This document shows, one piece after another, positions 26,660 to 35,732 of a DNA stretch of 64,000 nucleotides. This DNA comes from Mumia sp. Pv4-285 (lineage in GTDB: Bacteria; Actinomycetota; Actinomycetes; Propionibacteriales; Nocardioidaceae): contig NZ_CP162023.1 in assembly GCF_041320275.1 (NCBI RefSeq), positions 682,001 to 746,000 of the forward strand. The letters run 5' to 3'. Numbering within the stretch: position 1 is the first letter of the stretch; each line of letters starts with the position of its first letter. The notes beneath the pieces were generated by a model that was given only the letters and a program-made list of their open reading frames with translations, did not search any database and was not told the DNA's origin. The translations under genes and the position numbers were made by a program.

Positions 26660-27457
26660 ATGACATCAGCTGTTGCCGTCGAGACTCTTCGCCCGACCGA
26701 CACGTCCGCGGAGACGCCGCGCATGGCATTGATACTCGTGGACTTCGACAACCTGTTCCCGCGCACCATTAGCGAATCCGAGCTTCGCCACGTCCTAATG
26801 CGCTTGATCGAGCGAACCGTGAGTGCATCAGCGGTCGGCACATCGGTCCGTGTTCGCCTGTATGGAGGTTGGGTCTCCAACGGGGTGCTTAGCAGGCGCG
26901 GAAGTGAGGTCGCCCTCGCGGCCTCGCAGGCCGACCCGTTTCCATTGGTCATTGGGCGCGGCGTTGTTCGTGGGTCAGTTGAACTGGCTCAATCGTTGAT
27001 ATACGAGCCGTCCATTGTCTTTGAAGACACATATAGGAGGCGAAGTTCGACGCCACGGCTTCGTCTTGCTGCTTCACCTCCAGACGGATGCGCCGAGTGT
27101 GAAACATGTCCTGCGAAGATTCTTGTGCGCTTTGCGAAGGGACCCGGTTCCACATGTCCAGCGGAGACCTGCTCGGTAACTGCCGGAAGCGCATTCATTG
27201 TGCATGAGCAGAAGATGGTCGACACGATGCTTAGCTGTGATCTTCTTCAAGCTTCACTTGACTCCGCCATCGGCACCATCCTCGTGGTGTCCGACGACAC
27301 CGACTTCATACCTCCGCTGGTCGCAGCGGCAGGAATTTGCAAAGGAACAGTTGCGGTCGTCGCGCCAAACGGGACGCTCGGGCAATCGATGCAAACTCTG
27401 CTGAACGCCAAGGGAATCAGCCTGTTCGACCTGGAGGACCAAAGTGGAACTGAATGA
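26660..27457 (+). CDS. NYN-domain (PIN-like) putative ribonuclease with Cys cluster
   Basis: 265 residues. The NYN fold is shown by ALILVDFDNLF (D28, D30), EQKMVDTMLSCDLL (D188) and ILVVSDDTDFIPPL (D212, D213, D215), the acidic set that binds the catalytic metal in NYN/PIN RNases. Between them is an insert with C144, C147, C150, C166 and C171, a possible zinc site unusual for simple NYN proteins. The following NACHT gene starts 14 bases inside this one after a GGAGG site, so the two are co-translated. Codon use is less GC-biased than in surrounding genes (for example ATATACGAG, ACATATAGG), a sign of separate origin. Likely the effector of a two-gene defence module; substrate unknown. Confidence 0.8.
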   Translation: MTSAVAVETLRPTDTSAETPRMALILVDFDNLFPRTISESELRHVLMRLIERTVSASAVGTSVRVRLYGGWVSNGVLSRRGSEVALAASQADPFPLVIGRGVVRGSVELAQSLIYEPSIVFEDTYRRRSSTPRLRLAASPPDGCAECETCPAKILVRFAKGPGSTCPAETCSVTAGSAFIVHEQKMVDTMLSCDLLQASLDSAIGTILVVSDDTDFIPPLVAAAGICKGTVAVVAPNGTLGQSMQTLLNAKGISLFDLEDQSGTE

Positions 27458-29732
27458 TCTTCGCGAGGACCTTGCCGCCTTCGCCGATGAAGAGGAAGAC
27501 GTCGCCGTCGATCCGGACGGCAACTTCATGCTTGTTCGTGGCGGGCGCGAGATCGTCGCTCGCCTTGTCGACGTAGACGGCAACTCGATGGTCGACTACG
27601 AAGGTGGCACGATTCCATACCGCAAGTTCTTGACGCATGAGCTAGGCAGGCTGGATCAACTCGCCGAGCGGCTGACTCGCCGTGAAGCCGTGTCGGCGTT
27701 CGTTGACAGTCGCGTCTCAATCTTTCGGCCCGCTGAAGATCTTCGATCCGGAAAAGCGCTCGAGATTCTAGAGGAAGAATGTCGGCAGGTCCCGCCGTTT
27801 TCGGCTCGTGTCACGTTTCTTACCGCCGACGCGGGACACGGAAAGACGGCGGTACTGCGGGAGCACCAAGCGCGGCAGGCTCGGCGTTTTCTGGACGGCA
27901 CCGGAAGCTACGTCTTCTGGCATGTCGACCTTCAAGGCCGACAACTATTGCGTCTGTCAGAGGCGCTCATGGGCGATCTTGGCGACCTGAGAATTTCGGG
28001 CCTTTGGATGCCCGCTGTGCTTCGCCTGATGCGGCAGAAGGCGCTCGTCCTGGCGATCGACGGGTTCGATGAGTTGGCGGCGGAGCAAGGCGGTACTGAT
28101 GCACTCGGGTCACTTGCAACGCTGGTGAGCCAGTTGAAGGGCCAGGGCGTTGTGATCGCCGCCGCCCGTCGTAGCTTCTTTGACACGGACGACTACCTGC
28201 GCCGTGCGGGCGTCATTGAACGGGCAATGACAAGCCCGTGTCAGTTTGACCAGATGTCGCTCTTGCCCTGGGATCGCGCAGAGGGCGTGGCCTACCTCCA
28301 GCGGGTTTCGATGGGGGACAACAAAATCCGAGATCCGGAGTTCACCTACGCCGAAATAAGTGCTGAGCTCGGAGACGACGATGGCCATCCGATGGTCACC
28401 AGACCATTCCTCTTGACTCAGGTCGCCCGCGCTCTGCTGATATACGACCTTGACCCAGCCGAATTCATCCGCGCGTCAGACGATCCGCTGAGTGGCGTCG
28501 CCGCCGTCGTCCATGCTTTCGTGACGCGTGAAGTGCAGGAGAAGTGGGTCAGTTCAGAGACTGGCGAGCCGTATTTGTCAATCGAGCAGCATATGCAGAT
28601 TCTTGCCGACGTCGCTGAGGAGATGTATCGGAGTCAACGCGATCGTCTCGAAATTGATGTCATCGAAACGATCGCAACACTGTTGCTCGATCAGTGGGGA
28701 ATTGACCCGAGTCGCCGGCATCAGATCCTGGAAATGGTTCGGATGCACGTTCTCCTGGTCCCGACGGGAGGCGGCGGCGACCGCATGCGGTCGTTCGATC
28801 ACCCGGAGTTTCGTGACTACTTCATCGCCTACGCACTCAAATCGCACCTCGAAGTGGTCATGGATGGCGGCAACGGGTCTGACCTCTCCAGATATCTAAG
28901 CGTCGCTCAAATATCGGACTCCACAGCGCGGTACGTGTGCGGCATGCTTGAACGAACCGAGGATCGAGTCACGACGCTGCTCGCGACTCTCGAACGCGTT
29001 GTCGCGCGCGAGTGGAAGCCGACCTTCCTACAGGTGAACGTCGGCACCCTGATCCCATTCGTATGTGACGGGCTCTTCGCTGGCTCGACGGCTGAGTTCA
29101 GTGGACGGGTGATCTACTCAAGTCTTGCCTTCGAGCGGAGCCGTCTGCACAACCTGACCTTGGAAGGTGGCTCCTTCGTCAACGCCAGCCTCGGTCACTC
29201 TGACTGGACCAACGTGCGACTGCGCAAGTGCGCCCTCGGGGAAATCATGTTGAGCGCAGATTCACACTTCGACGGCGTCGTCTTCGAGGACTGCTCGATC
29301 GACGGTCTCCGTATCTCGCTCGACGATGAGGAAGATATCCGTGAGTATGCGCCCGATCGCATCGCCTGGCGTCTTGAGGCCGCTGGCATCACGCGAGCCG
29401 AGATCGATGACGAAGTGATGCTTCCCGTCCAGTTGATCGAGTCACCGATGGAGAAACTTGCCCATCGCGTGGTCCGTCTCTTCAGCCGGACGACTGTCGT
29501 CAGCGAGAACCAGCTGGTGCACCGCTTCAAGGCTGACCATCAAGCGGTGATCGATACTCTTGTGCCGTTGCTAGAGGCCCACGAAATTCTTCAACCTCGC
29601 ACGTGGAAAGGGGCCGGCCAGTCGCGGGTCTGGGCACTTACGGAGCGGTTCGATGACCTGCTTCAAGCCCAAAGTGGAGTCGGAAGAGCAAACCTGGTCG
29701 AATTCTGGCGGGCGGTGCGCGCGATCAGTTGA
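27444..29732 (+). CDS. NACHT/STAND-type NTPase with pentapeptide-like sensor region
   Basis: 762 residues from GTG 27444. A small N-terminal domain (1-80) of unknown type, then a NACHT NTPase: Walker A ADAGHGKT (128-135) and Walker B with the NACHT-typical DGFDE (206-210), arginine-containing AAARRSFF near 240-246, and helical domains to about 500. Residues 555-640 show loosely spaced short strands (FERSRLHNLTLEGGSFVNASL, then similar units) like a pentapeptide-repeat beta-helix. The last 110 residues resemble a winged helix. The protein carries no obvious effector domain; the NYN protein encoded just upstream probably fills that role. Bacterial NACHT proteins are known anti-phage sensors; this pairing is not one I recognise. 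Confidence 0.8.
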   Translation: MELNDLREDLAAFADEEEDVAVDPDGNFMLVRGGREIVARLVDVDGNSMVDYEGGTIPYRKFLTHELGRLDQLAERLTRREAVSAFVDSRVSIFRPAEDLRSGKALEILEEECRQVPPFSARVTFLTADAGHGKTAVLREHQARQARRFLDGTGSYVFWHVDLQGRQLLRLSEALMGDLGDLRISGLWMPAVLRLMRQKALVLAIDGFDELAAEQGGTDALGSLATLVSQLKGQGVVIAAARRSFFDTDDYLRRAGVIERAMTSPCQFDQMSLLPWDRAEGVAYLQRVSMGDNKIRDPEFTYAEISAELGDDDGHPMVTRPFLLTQVARALLIYDLDPAEFIRASDDPLSGVAAVVHAFVTREVQEKWVSSETGEPYLSIEQHMQILADVAEEMYRSQRDRLEIDVIETIATLLLDQWGIDPSRRHQILEMVRMHVLLVPTGGGGDRMRSFDHPEFRDYFIAYALKSHLEVVMDGGNGSDLSRYLSVAQISDSTARYVCGMLERTEDRVTTLLATLERVVAREWKPTFLQVNVGTLIPFVCDGLFAGSTAEFSGRVIYSSLAFERSRLHNLTLEGGSFVNASLGHSDWTNVRLRKCALGEIMLSADSHFDGVVFEDCSIDGLRISLDDEEDIREYAPDRIAWRLEAAGITRAEIDDEVMLPVQLIESPMEKLAHRVVRLFSRTTVVSENQLVHRFKADHQAVIDTLVPLLEAHEILQPRTWKGAGQSRVWALTERFDDLLQAQSGVGRANLVEFWRAVRAIS

Positions 29733-29988
29733 CACTTCAGATCGGGAACCACCCTCTCCTGGGCCGCTGCGATCTGGGCCAGAAGCTGTCGCAGCGCTGG
29801 TCGTTGGGCCGCCGCTGTCGTGGCGGAACAGTCCGGCGTTGTGGATAGCCGCTGGCTTTCCACACTTACCGCCAAGCCCCTTGTGCCTCGCGCGGACAGT
29901 GGACTCCTATTGACGGGGGTTGACGCAACGGTGGCAACAACGGTTGCGCCGCGTCATGGTGGTGTATCGGACGCTTCGGGGGGCGGCG
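29733..29988. other. Intergenic region before the XRE regulator
   Basis: 256 bases with no gene. Its right part carries operator copy B. GC-rich with a short inverted stretch around 29763-29815; nothing else recognised. Confidence 0.5.
29910..29947. promoter_or_regulatory. Copy B of shared operator-like motif, before the XRE regulator gene
   Basis: TTGACGGGGGTTGACGCAAC at 29910-29929 contains two TTGACG units; GTTGACGCAAC at 29919-29929 is identical to copy A. A second palindrome GCAAC-AACG-GTTGC follows at 29934-29947. The 13 bases TTGACGGGGGTTG recur exactly in copy C. Site is 42-79 bases before the regulator ATG, suitable for autoregulation. Confidence 0.65.
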
Positions 29989-31107
29989 ATGGCTACGAGG
30001 TTGAAGCAAGCGAGGCTGGAGGCCGGCTGGTCACAGATGCAGCTGGTTGGGCGGATCAAGGCGGTTGGCGCGGAGGCGGGAGAGAACCTGCCGAACGCCG
30101 AATCGATCAAGGCGTCGCTCTCGCGGTGGGAGAACGGGCGCCGCTATCCGAGCGACTGCTACCGGAAGATCCTTCGTCAGATCTTCGGCAAGGACGACGT
30201 CGAGCTCGGACTGGTGTCGAACGACCAGGTGCTCGACATTCCGGCGGCGGAGGCACTAGCAGCGCAGCTTGATCTGTACGAGGCGAAGTTCGATTCGTTG
30301 GTTGCCAACTTGCGGGCGGCGACGGAGAGCATCCGAGCACGCGATCGAGACTTCGGGGCCTGCAGTCTTCTCGACTCGACCCGGGTGCACGTCGAGCAGA
30401 TCGCAGAGCATCTCGTCAACTCGGTCGGGGAGCGACAGCGGGTCGAGTTGGCCCGGTTGCTCGCCGACGCACTCGCCGGCTGGCAAGCGCTTGACCTCTT
30501 GTCACTCGTTGCGTCTTGGCGTCTCTACGCGACCGCGAACGGCGCCGCAAGAACAGCACGCGACGCCGCTCTCGACGCGTTCACCACCATCGAGCAAGCC
30601 CAGGTGCTCGTCCTGCTAGGACGTCAGCGCCGCGCCGCCTACGTCGCAGGCGAGGTACTCGCAGCGGTGCGGGGTCGCGTGGCCAAGCCGGTGGAGTGCT
30701 GGGTCTCCGCGGGTGCCGCAGAGTTGATGGCTCTCGCCGGTGAGTACGAACACGGACTTGCCCTCCTGTCGCAGGCGGAGAAGCTGGGGCCGTCCCTGGA
30801 CAGCCCGCTTCCGCCGTACCTGGTGTTCGATCGCGCGAGCCTCGATCGCTGGATCGGCCACACTCAGGTGATCCTCCAGCAGGACGATGCTGTCGAGCGG
30901 CTGGAATCTGCACGGTCGAAGCTTGCAGGTCCGCCGACGGGACGGGCGGGAGCATCGCTCGAGATCGACCTGGCTGCCGCGTACCGGCGTGCGAAGGACG
31001 ACGTTGCGTTCAGCGAGCATCTGGAGTGCGCCGAGCGGCTCGCGATGGCGGTCGGCTCGCAGCGTTGCCTGATGCGGATCAAGGCCCTGAAAGGTGTGCC
31101 GGCATGA
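29989..31107 (+). CDS. XRE-family regulator with TPR-like C-terminal domain
   Basis: 372 residues from ATG 29989, after a GGGGGG stretch; longer frames start in non-coding sequence. Residues 3-65 form an XRE helix-turn-helix (RLKQARLEAGWSQMQLVGRI ... IKASLSRWENGRRYPSDCYRK). The remaining 300 residues are Ala/Leu-rich helical repeats like TPRs, a common layout of actinobacterial element regulators, perhaps a sensor of peptide or protein. It lies between the cargo and transfer blocks and between two operator copies, which fits a master switch of excision and transfer. Confidence 0.85.
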   Translation: MATRLKQARLEAGWSQMQLVGRIKAVGAEAGENLPNAESIKASLSRWENGRRYPSDCYRKILRQIFGKDDVELGLVSNDQVLDIPAAEALAAQLDLYEAKFDSLVANLRAATESIRARDRDFGACSLLDSTRVHVEQIAEHLVNSVGERQRVELARLLADALAGWQALDLLSLVASWRLYATANGAARTARDAALDAFTTIEQAQVLVLLGRQRRAAYVAGEVLAAVRGRVAKPVECWVSAGAAELMALAGEYEHGLALLSQAEKLGPSLDSPLPPYLVFDRASLDRWIGHTQVILQQDDAVERLESARSKLAGPPTGRAGASLEIDLAAAYRRAKDDVAFSEHLECAERLAMAVGSQRCLMRIKALKGVPA

Positions 31108-31175
31108 GGCCCCATAGGCGCGTTCTTCACAGCCGTTGCGCCGATGTGGTTCCCTGGAATCAGGAGGCCGGGGCA

Positions 31176-31478
31176 ATGGCACGAGCAGATGAACCCCTCA
31201 AGCGTCCCGATCGCGTCATCATCCTGGACGCGAACGACCCGATGGTCGAGATCGAGGGTCGGATCGTGTGGCAGGAAGAGCACGATCGAGTCGTGGAAGA
31301 GACGCGTCTCGCCGCGTACCGAGACGGGTACGACGCTGGCTGGCGTGATGCCGCCGCGCGGCCGGTGACAGTCGAGGTCAAGCGTCGCCTCAGCGCGGTT
31401 GGATGGTTTTGGACGATCGTCCTCGCTGTCGGGCTGCTGATCATTCTCATCATGGCGGCCCCGCTCCTGTTCATGTGA
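31176..31478 (+). CDS. Small single-pass membrane protein of the transfer region
   Basis: 100 residues. Charged N-terminal 70 residues (VIILDANDPMVEIEGRIVWQEEHDRVVEET) and one C-terminal transmembrane helix (about 76-98). ATG 31176 follows CAGGAGG at 9 bases; an alternative ATG at 31104 overlaps the regulator stop (ATGA) and would add 24 residues. No known family. Likely co-transcribed with the regulator. Confidence 0.7.
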   Translation: MARADEPLKRPDRVIILDANDPMVEIEGRIVWQEEHDRVVEETRLAAYRDGYDAGWRDAAARPVTVEVKRRLSAVGWFWTIVLAVGLLIILIMAAPLLFM

Positions 31479-31517
31479 GTTGACGGGGGTTGCGCCCCCA
31501 GCGTCAACAGGTGTCGT
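31479..31517. promoter_or_regulatory. Copy C of shared operator-like motif, a long inverted repeat before the transfer operon
   Basis: GTTGACGGGGG (31479-31489), loop TTGCG, CCCCC, A, GCGTCAAC (31501-31508): a near-perfect hairpin or palindrome beginning right after the TGA of the 100-residue gene. It could end that transcript and, as DNA, serve as operator for the transfer operon that starts about 105 bases later. It shares TTGACGGGGGTTG with copy B and CAACAGGTGTC with copy A. Confidence 0.65.
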
Positions 31518-31613
31518 CTTCCCGCTCCATCCCTTTCGGCGTGTGCTGGTTCGAAACGAGCCGACACGACGGACAGGGATTCTCATGGGGGCGTACGCGG
31601 GAGCTGGGCGGCG

Positions 31614-32591
31614 ATGAAGACCGCCGCGTTCCTCGCGCTGTCGCCCGCCGTGGTCCTCGCTCTGGCGGTGGGGCTGCTGGTGGGTGTGCGAGCGCCCGAA
31701 GCGTCGAGCGCGCTCTGCTCGCTCGCTGCTGGACCTGCCACCGGCGCTCAACCCGATCTCGACACCGAGCAGCAGAGTGTCGCGTCGACGATCGCCGACG
31801 TCGCTCGCGAACTGGAAGTTCCTGCTCGCGGACTCGTCGTCGCGTACGCCACCGCGCTGCAGGAGTCGGGTCTACGGAATCTCTCGTACGGCGATCGCGA
31901 CAGTCTCGGGGTGTTCCAGCAGCGCCCTTCCCAAGGCTGGGGGAGCGCCGCACAGGTCACCGATCCGCGGTACGCGGCGGCAGCGTTCTTCGGCGGTCCT
32001 GACGGGCCGCCAGCTCCAGATGGTTTGTTGGACGTACCGGGGTGGGAGACGCTGCCGGTTGAGCAGGCTGCGCAGGCGGTCCAGGCGAGCGCAGACGGCT
32101 CTCTGTATGCGCAATGGACCGAGCGGGCCACCGCGATCGCGGCGTGGGCAGCCAAGGGGCTCGGATGCTCCGCTGACGCTACGGCCGGCACATGCCCGCC
32201 TTCCGGCCTGCCGGTCCTGTCGGGGCTTGTCGCCTCGGCACAGAAGGTCGTCGACTGCGTCTTCGCCGAGTGGAAGATCACGAACATCGGCGGACGGGCG
32301 TCCTCCGGTCACATAGCCGGCTCCGACCACTACACCGGTCGCGCCGTGGACGTCATGATCGCGAGCTGGACCGGCGTCACGGGCATCGCTCAGGGCGACG
32401 CGGTCGCCAGCTACTTCGTCACCAACGCCAAGGCGTTCGGCGTCACATATGTCATCTGGCGAGCCCGCATCTGGTCCGTCAACCATCCGCAGTGGAGCTC
32501 GTATGGGCATCCCAGCGGGTCATCCAACCCGACCCTCATGCACATGGATCACGTCCACGTGTCCGTGGCCGGGGACACCGCCACACAGTGA
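31614..32591 (+). CDS. Secreted/anchored cell-wall hydrolase: lysozyme-like plus M15/ARB_07466-like domain
   Basis: 325 residues. An N-terminal hydrophobic segment (3-28) anchors or exports it. Residues 55-190 contain ALQESGLRNL ... SLGVFQQRPSQGWG, the transglycosylase/lysozyme-like pattern of conjugation hydrolases, with the Glu of QESG as candidate acid. Residues 200-320 contain SGHIAGSDHYTGRAVDVM and MHMDHVHVS, a D-Ala-D-Ala-peptidase-like metal site. It would open peptidoglycan for the transfer channel. First gene of the transfer operon; stop 9 bases before the pilin-like gene. Confidence 0.85.
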   Translation: MKTAAFLALSPAVVLALAVGLLVGVRAPEASSALCSLAAGPATGAQPDLDTEQQSVASTIADVARELEVPARGLVVAYATALQESGLRNLSYGDRDSLGVFQQRPSQGWGSAAQVTDPRYAAAAFFGGPDGPPAPDGLLDVPGWETLPVEQAAQAVQASADGSLYAQWTERATAIAAWAAKGLGCSADATAGTCPPSGLPVLSGLVASAQKVVDCVFAEWKITNIGGRASSGHIAGSDHYTGRAVDVMIASWTGVTGIAQGDAVASYFVTNAKAFGVTYVIWRARIWSVNHPQWSSYGHPSGSSNPTLMHMDHVHVSVAGDTATQ

Positions 32592-32600
32592 GGAACAACC

Positions 32601-32891
32601 ATGTCCATCAAGTCACTCTCATCAGTCAACGTGACACCGAACCCCAACGAGCTTCCCGGTGGAAATGTCATTCAGCAGATCCTTGACGGGCTCGGCGGCT
32701 GGGCACTGTGGGGAGCGCTCGGTGCACTCCTCATCAGCACCATCGTGTGGGCGGGAGGATCGTTTGCCGGCAATTTCCACGCGGCGAGCAAGGGCAAGAT
32801 CGGCGTCGTCATCTCGCTCGTCGCCGCACTGCTCGCCGGAGCGGCGCCCGCCCTGATCAACTTCTTCAGCAACCTGGGCGAGCAGGTCTGA
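32601..32891 (+). CDS. DUF6112 pilin-like membrane protein (VirB2/TrbC-like)
   Basis: 96 residues with two transmembrane helices (about 30-55 and 68-90) around a short KGKIG loop. The pattern PGGNVIQQILDGLGGWALWGALGALL and AAPALINFF is DUF6112. Its size, topology and place before the TrbL-like gene match VirB2/TrbC pilins of type IV secretion. ATG 32601 is preceded by GTGAGGAACAACC. Confidence 0.85.
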   Translation: MSIKSLSSVNVTPNPNELPGGNVIQQILDGLGGWALWGALGALLISTIVWAGGSFAGNFHAASKGKIGVVISLVAALLAGAAPALINFFSNLGEQV

Positions 32892-32895
32892 TCCG

Positions 32896-34254
32896 ATGAC
32901 TACGCCCGCGCTGCAGTGGCTCGTCGTGAAGATGTGCGCCTGGTGGAACCTCGTCTGCCAAGGCGGTGAACAGGTCGCTGACTCGGGCCTGTCCGCGATC
33001 ACGAAGTCCACCGCCAACGGGCTCGTCCAGCTCTTCAGCGGGATCACGAAGGTGGTCGACGAGTCCACCCAGGTCCCGCTCACCGATCCGACCTACCGCG
33101 ACGTGTACGCGGGATTCGTCGGACTCGCCATCCCGATCATCACCGCGGTCTACTTCATCGCTCTCCTGGCAGCCGTCCTTCGGCGGGACCCGACGGTCCT
33201 TGTACGGGCGACGCTGGGCGTAGCGGTCTCCGCGATCGGTGGCGCCGTCTACATCCTCTTCGCCCAACTTCTCGTGGCGATGGACAACTGGCTGTCGCGA
33301 GGCATCGTCTCCGTCACGAGCGCCGACTTCGGCGAGCAGATGGACGAGCTGGCAGAAGGGTTCTCGCAGATGGGCGCCCAAGGTGACATCGCGGCGAACA
33401 TGCTGATGCTCCTGCTGATGTTCGCCGCTCTCATCGCGGGAGTCATCCTCTGGGTGATCCTGCTGCTGCGGAAGATGGCGATCCTGGTCGTGGTGGTCTT
33501 CGCCCCCCTGCTCATCGCGGGCTGGCTGTGGGGGCCGACTCGCGCGTGGTCTCGGAAGGCGACCGAGACGCTCGTGGCATTGGTGTTCTGCAAGTCGGTT
33601 ATCTTCGCGATCTTCGGCGTCGGGATGCGCCTGCTGTTCCGTGGCTTCGACCAGTCCTTGTCAGACTTCGTCGGCGTCGTGGTGCTGCTCTGCGGAGCAT
33701 GCTTCGCCCCGCTCGTGATGTTGCGGCTCGTCCACTTCGCGGCCGACACACAGTTGGCGGGCGAGATGATGGCGTCGCTCAAAACCGGAGCCCGTCCCAT
33801 CACCAGTCACGTGCCTGTCGGAAGCCTGGTGCACGCGGGCGGCGGCCGCAGTGACATGGCGCGTGACTACGCGCGAGGCGGATCCACTCAGCCGGCGGGC
33901 GGAGCGACGGTCGGTGGTCCCCAGGGCTATGGCCCCTCGGCAGGCAGCAGCACTGGCGCTGGCGGTAAGTCCGGTGCGGTCAAGGGCGCTTCGGGCGCCA
34001 CGACCGCCGGCGCCAAGCCGCCCGTGCCGTCCGGAGCCGCCGGCGGCGGCGCCTCCAGTGCGGGCGGAGGTGCGGTCGCAGGTGGTGCGGCTGCCGGTGT
34101 CGCTGCCGTGGGCGTCGTTGCTGCGCAAGCCGCCGTCAAGGGATCGAAGAAGGCTGCTGCGTCCGCTTCCTCCGCTCAGGGGGACTTCAACGACGCGGTC
34201 GCGCCCGGGCCCGACGTCGGTGGGACCGGTTCGAACCATGACAAGGGGAACTGA
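32896..34254 (+). CDS. TrbL/VirB6-like conjugation membrane protein
   Basis: 452 residues. About six transmembrane helices between residues 60 and 290 (for example FVGLAIPIITAVYFIALLAAVL and MAILVVVVFAPLLIAGWLW), then a 160-residue Gly/Ala/Ser-rich tail that is probably disordered. This matches the VirB6/TrbL channel component in Gram-positive conjugation systems. It lies 4 bases after the pilin-like gene and 2 bases before SCO6880. Confidence 0.82.
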   Translation: MTTPALQWLVVKMCAWWNLVCQGGEQVADSGLSAITKSTANGLVQLFSGITKVVDESTQVPLTDPTYRDVYAGFVGLAIPIITAVYFIALLAAVLRRDPTVLVRATLGVAVSAIGGAVYILFAQLLVAMDNWLSRGIVSVTSADFGEQMDELAEGFSQMGAQGDIAANMLMLLLMFAALIAGVILWVILLLRKMAILVVVVFAPLLIAGWLWGPTRAWSRKATETLVALVFCKSVIFAIFGVGMRLLFRGFDQSLSDFVGVVVLLCGACFAPLVMLRLVHFAADTQLAGEMMASLKTGARPITSHVPVGSLVHAGGGRSDMARDYARGGSTQPAGGATVGGPQGYGPSAGSSTGAGGKSGAVKGASGATTAGAKPPVPSGAAGGGASSAGGGAVAGGAAAGVAAVGVVAAQAAVKGSKKAAASASSAQGDFNDAVAPGPDVGGTGSNHDKGN

Positions 34255-34256
34255 CG

Positions 34257-35732
34257 ATGACTTCGTACGAGACGCAGGAGTCCTACCTGTTCGGCCCGCG
34301 CGATCGTGGCGCGATCCTGCTCGGACTACGCCTTAACCAGCTGCTCCTTCTGACAGAGGGTGTCATCCTCATGATGATCGGGTTCGTCGCCGGCGGAGGA
34401 AGCGGCGGACTGCTGGGACTCCTGGCGTTGTTGGTATGCGCTTTCCTCGCCTTCTTCCCGGTTCAGGGGCGGCCGATCATCGACTGGGGTCGACCCGTGG
34501 CGAACTATGTCGCAGGTCGCCTGTCCGGTGAGGCCACCTACCTCGGTGGGCCTTGGGCAGTGCACAAACCTGTCGGCGGAGCAGACCGGATCGCGCTTCC
34601 AGGCGGACGCGATGTCATCGTGCGCGAGTTCCGAACCGACGCCAGCAACGTCGCCGTCATCCGGGACGGACATCGTTGGACCGCGGTCGTCCAGGTCGTC
34701 GCACCGGCGTTCCCGCTCGCTGACCGTGCGACCCAGCATGCGCGGGTCACGTCGTGGGGTTCGTTGCTCGCGCAGCTCGGCCAGGAGGGCTCCCGGCTCG
34801 CGGCGATCCAGTGGCTCGAGCGCACCATTCCCGATTCCGGTCGCGGTCTCGACGACTGGTGGCGCGAGCGGGGCGATGCGACATCGCCCGCCGCGGCAGC
34901 GTACGAGCAGCTCATCTCTGACAAGGGGCCGAGCGCGACGCGGCACGAGTCGTTCGTCGTGATCTCCATCGACAGTCGGCGGTGCCGTCGGGCTATCCGC
35001 GCAGCCGGTGGCGGACGCGAAGGTGCCGCAGCCGTGCTCACTCAGGAGCTGACGTGGATCGAGAGCGGACTGCGTCGCTGCTCGGTCGACGTCGTCGGCT
35101 GGCTCGGTGCGCGCGACCTCGGACGGCTGATCCGTACCCAGTACGACCCGGCGTCGACGGTGGAGATCGACAGGCGCGGACGCGAAGGGCTCGAGCGAGG
35201 CGTGGCAATCGACGGCGCAGGACCAATGATCGCGGAGTCGCGATTTGGTCATTCGCGCACTGACAGCGGCTACCACGCGACGTACTGGGTGGCGTCGTGG
35301 CCGCGGATGCAGGTACAGGCCGCCTGGCTCTATCCACTGCTCGTCCTCGGCGGCGTACGGCGGACCCTGTCACTCACCGCTGAGCCGGTGGCGCCATCGA
35401 AGTCGTTCCGCGAGATCCGCAGCGCCAAGGTGCAGAAGCGCACCGACGAGATCAACCGCCAGAAGATCGGCCAGATCGAGTCTGCACAGGACGACGAGGA
35501 GAACCTGACGCTGGAACGACGTGAGCGCGAGCTTGTGCGGGGTCACGTCGAGTACCGCTTCAACGGCTACGTCACCGTCACCGCCGCCACCGAGCAGGAG
35601 CTCGACGATGCTTGCTCTCAGGTCGAGCAGGCTGCTGTACGGAGCGTCCTTGAGGTGCGCCGCGTCTATGGCGAACAGAATCAGGCGTTCATCGCGGCCG
35701 CACTGCCGCTTGCACGTGGGGTCCGATCATGA
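34257..35732 (+). CDS. SCO6880 family conjugation protein (PrgI-like N-terminus)
   Basis: 491 residues. Two close N-terminal helices (about 21-42 and 45-64), as in PrgI, then a large soluble part with a VirB4-like N-terminal region. YLFGPRDRGAILLGLRLNQL at the start is the SCO6880 hallmark. The family is constant in actinobacterial T4SS-type elements directly before the VirB4-like ATPase. Overlaps the next gene by 4 bases (ATGA). Confidence 0.85.
   Translation: MTSYETQESYLFGPRDRGAILLGLRLNQLLLLTEGVILMMIGFVAGGGSGGLLGLLALLVCAFLAFFPVQGRPIIDWGRPVANYVAGRLSGEATYLGGPWAVHKPVGGADRIALPGGRDVIVREFRTDASNVAVIRDGHRWTAVVQVVAPAFPLADRATQHARVTSWGSLLAQLGQEGSRLAAIQWLERTIPDSGRGLDDWWRERGDATSPAAAAYEQLISDKGPSATRHESFVVISIDSRRCRRAIRAAGGGREGAAAVLTQELTWIESGLRRCSVDVVGWLGARDLGRLIRTQYDPASTVEIDRRGREGLERGVAIDGAGPMIAESRFGHSRTDSGYHATYWVASWPRMQVQAAWLYPLLVLGGVRRTLSLTAEPVAPSKSFREIRSAKVQKRTDEINRQKIGQIESAQDDEENLTLERRERELVRGHVEYRFNGYVTVTAATEQELDDACSQVEQAAVRSVLEVRRVYGEQNQAFIAAALPLARGVRS

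Noticed and set aside
33900-34240. Gly/Ala-rich stretch as frameshift or low-quality sequence
   Set aside because: The frame stays open and joins the TrbL-like core; disordered tails are usual in this family.
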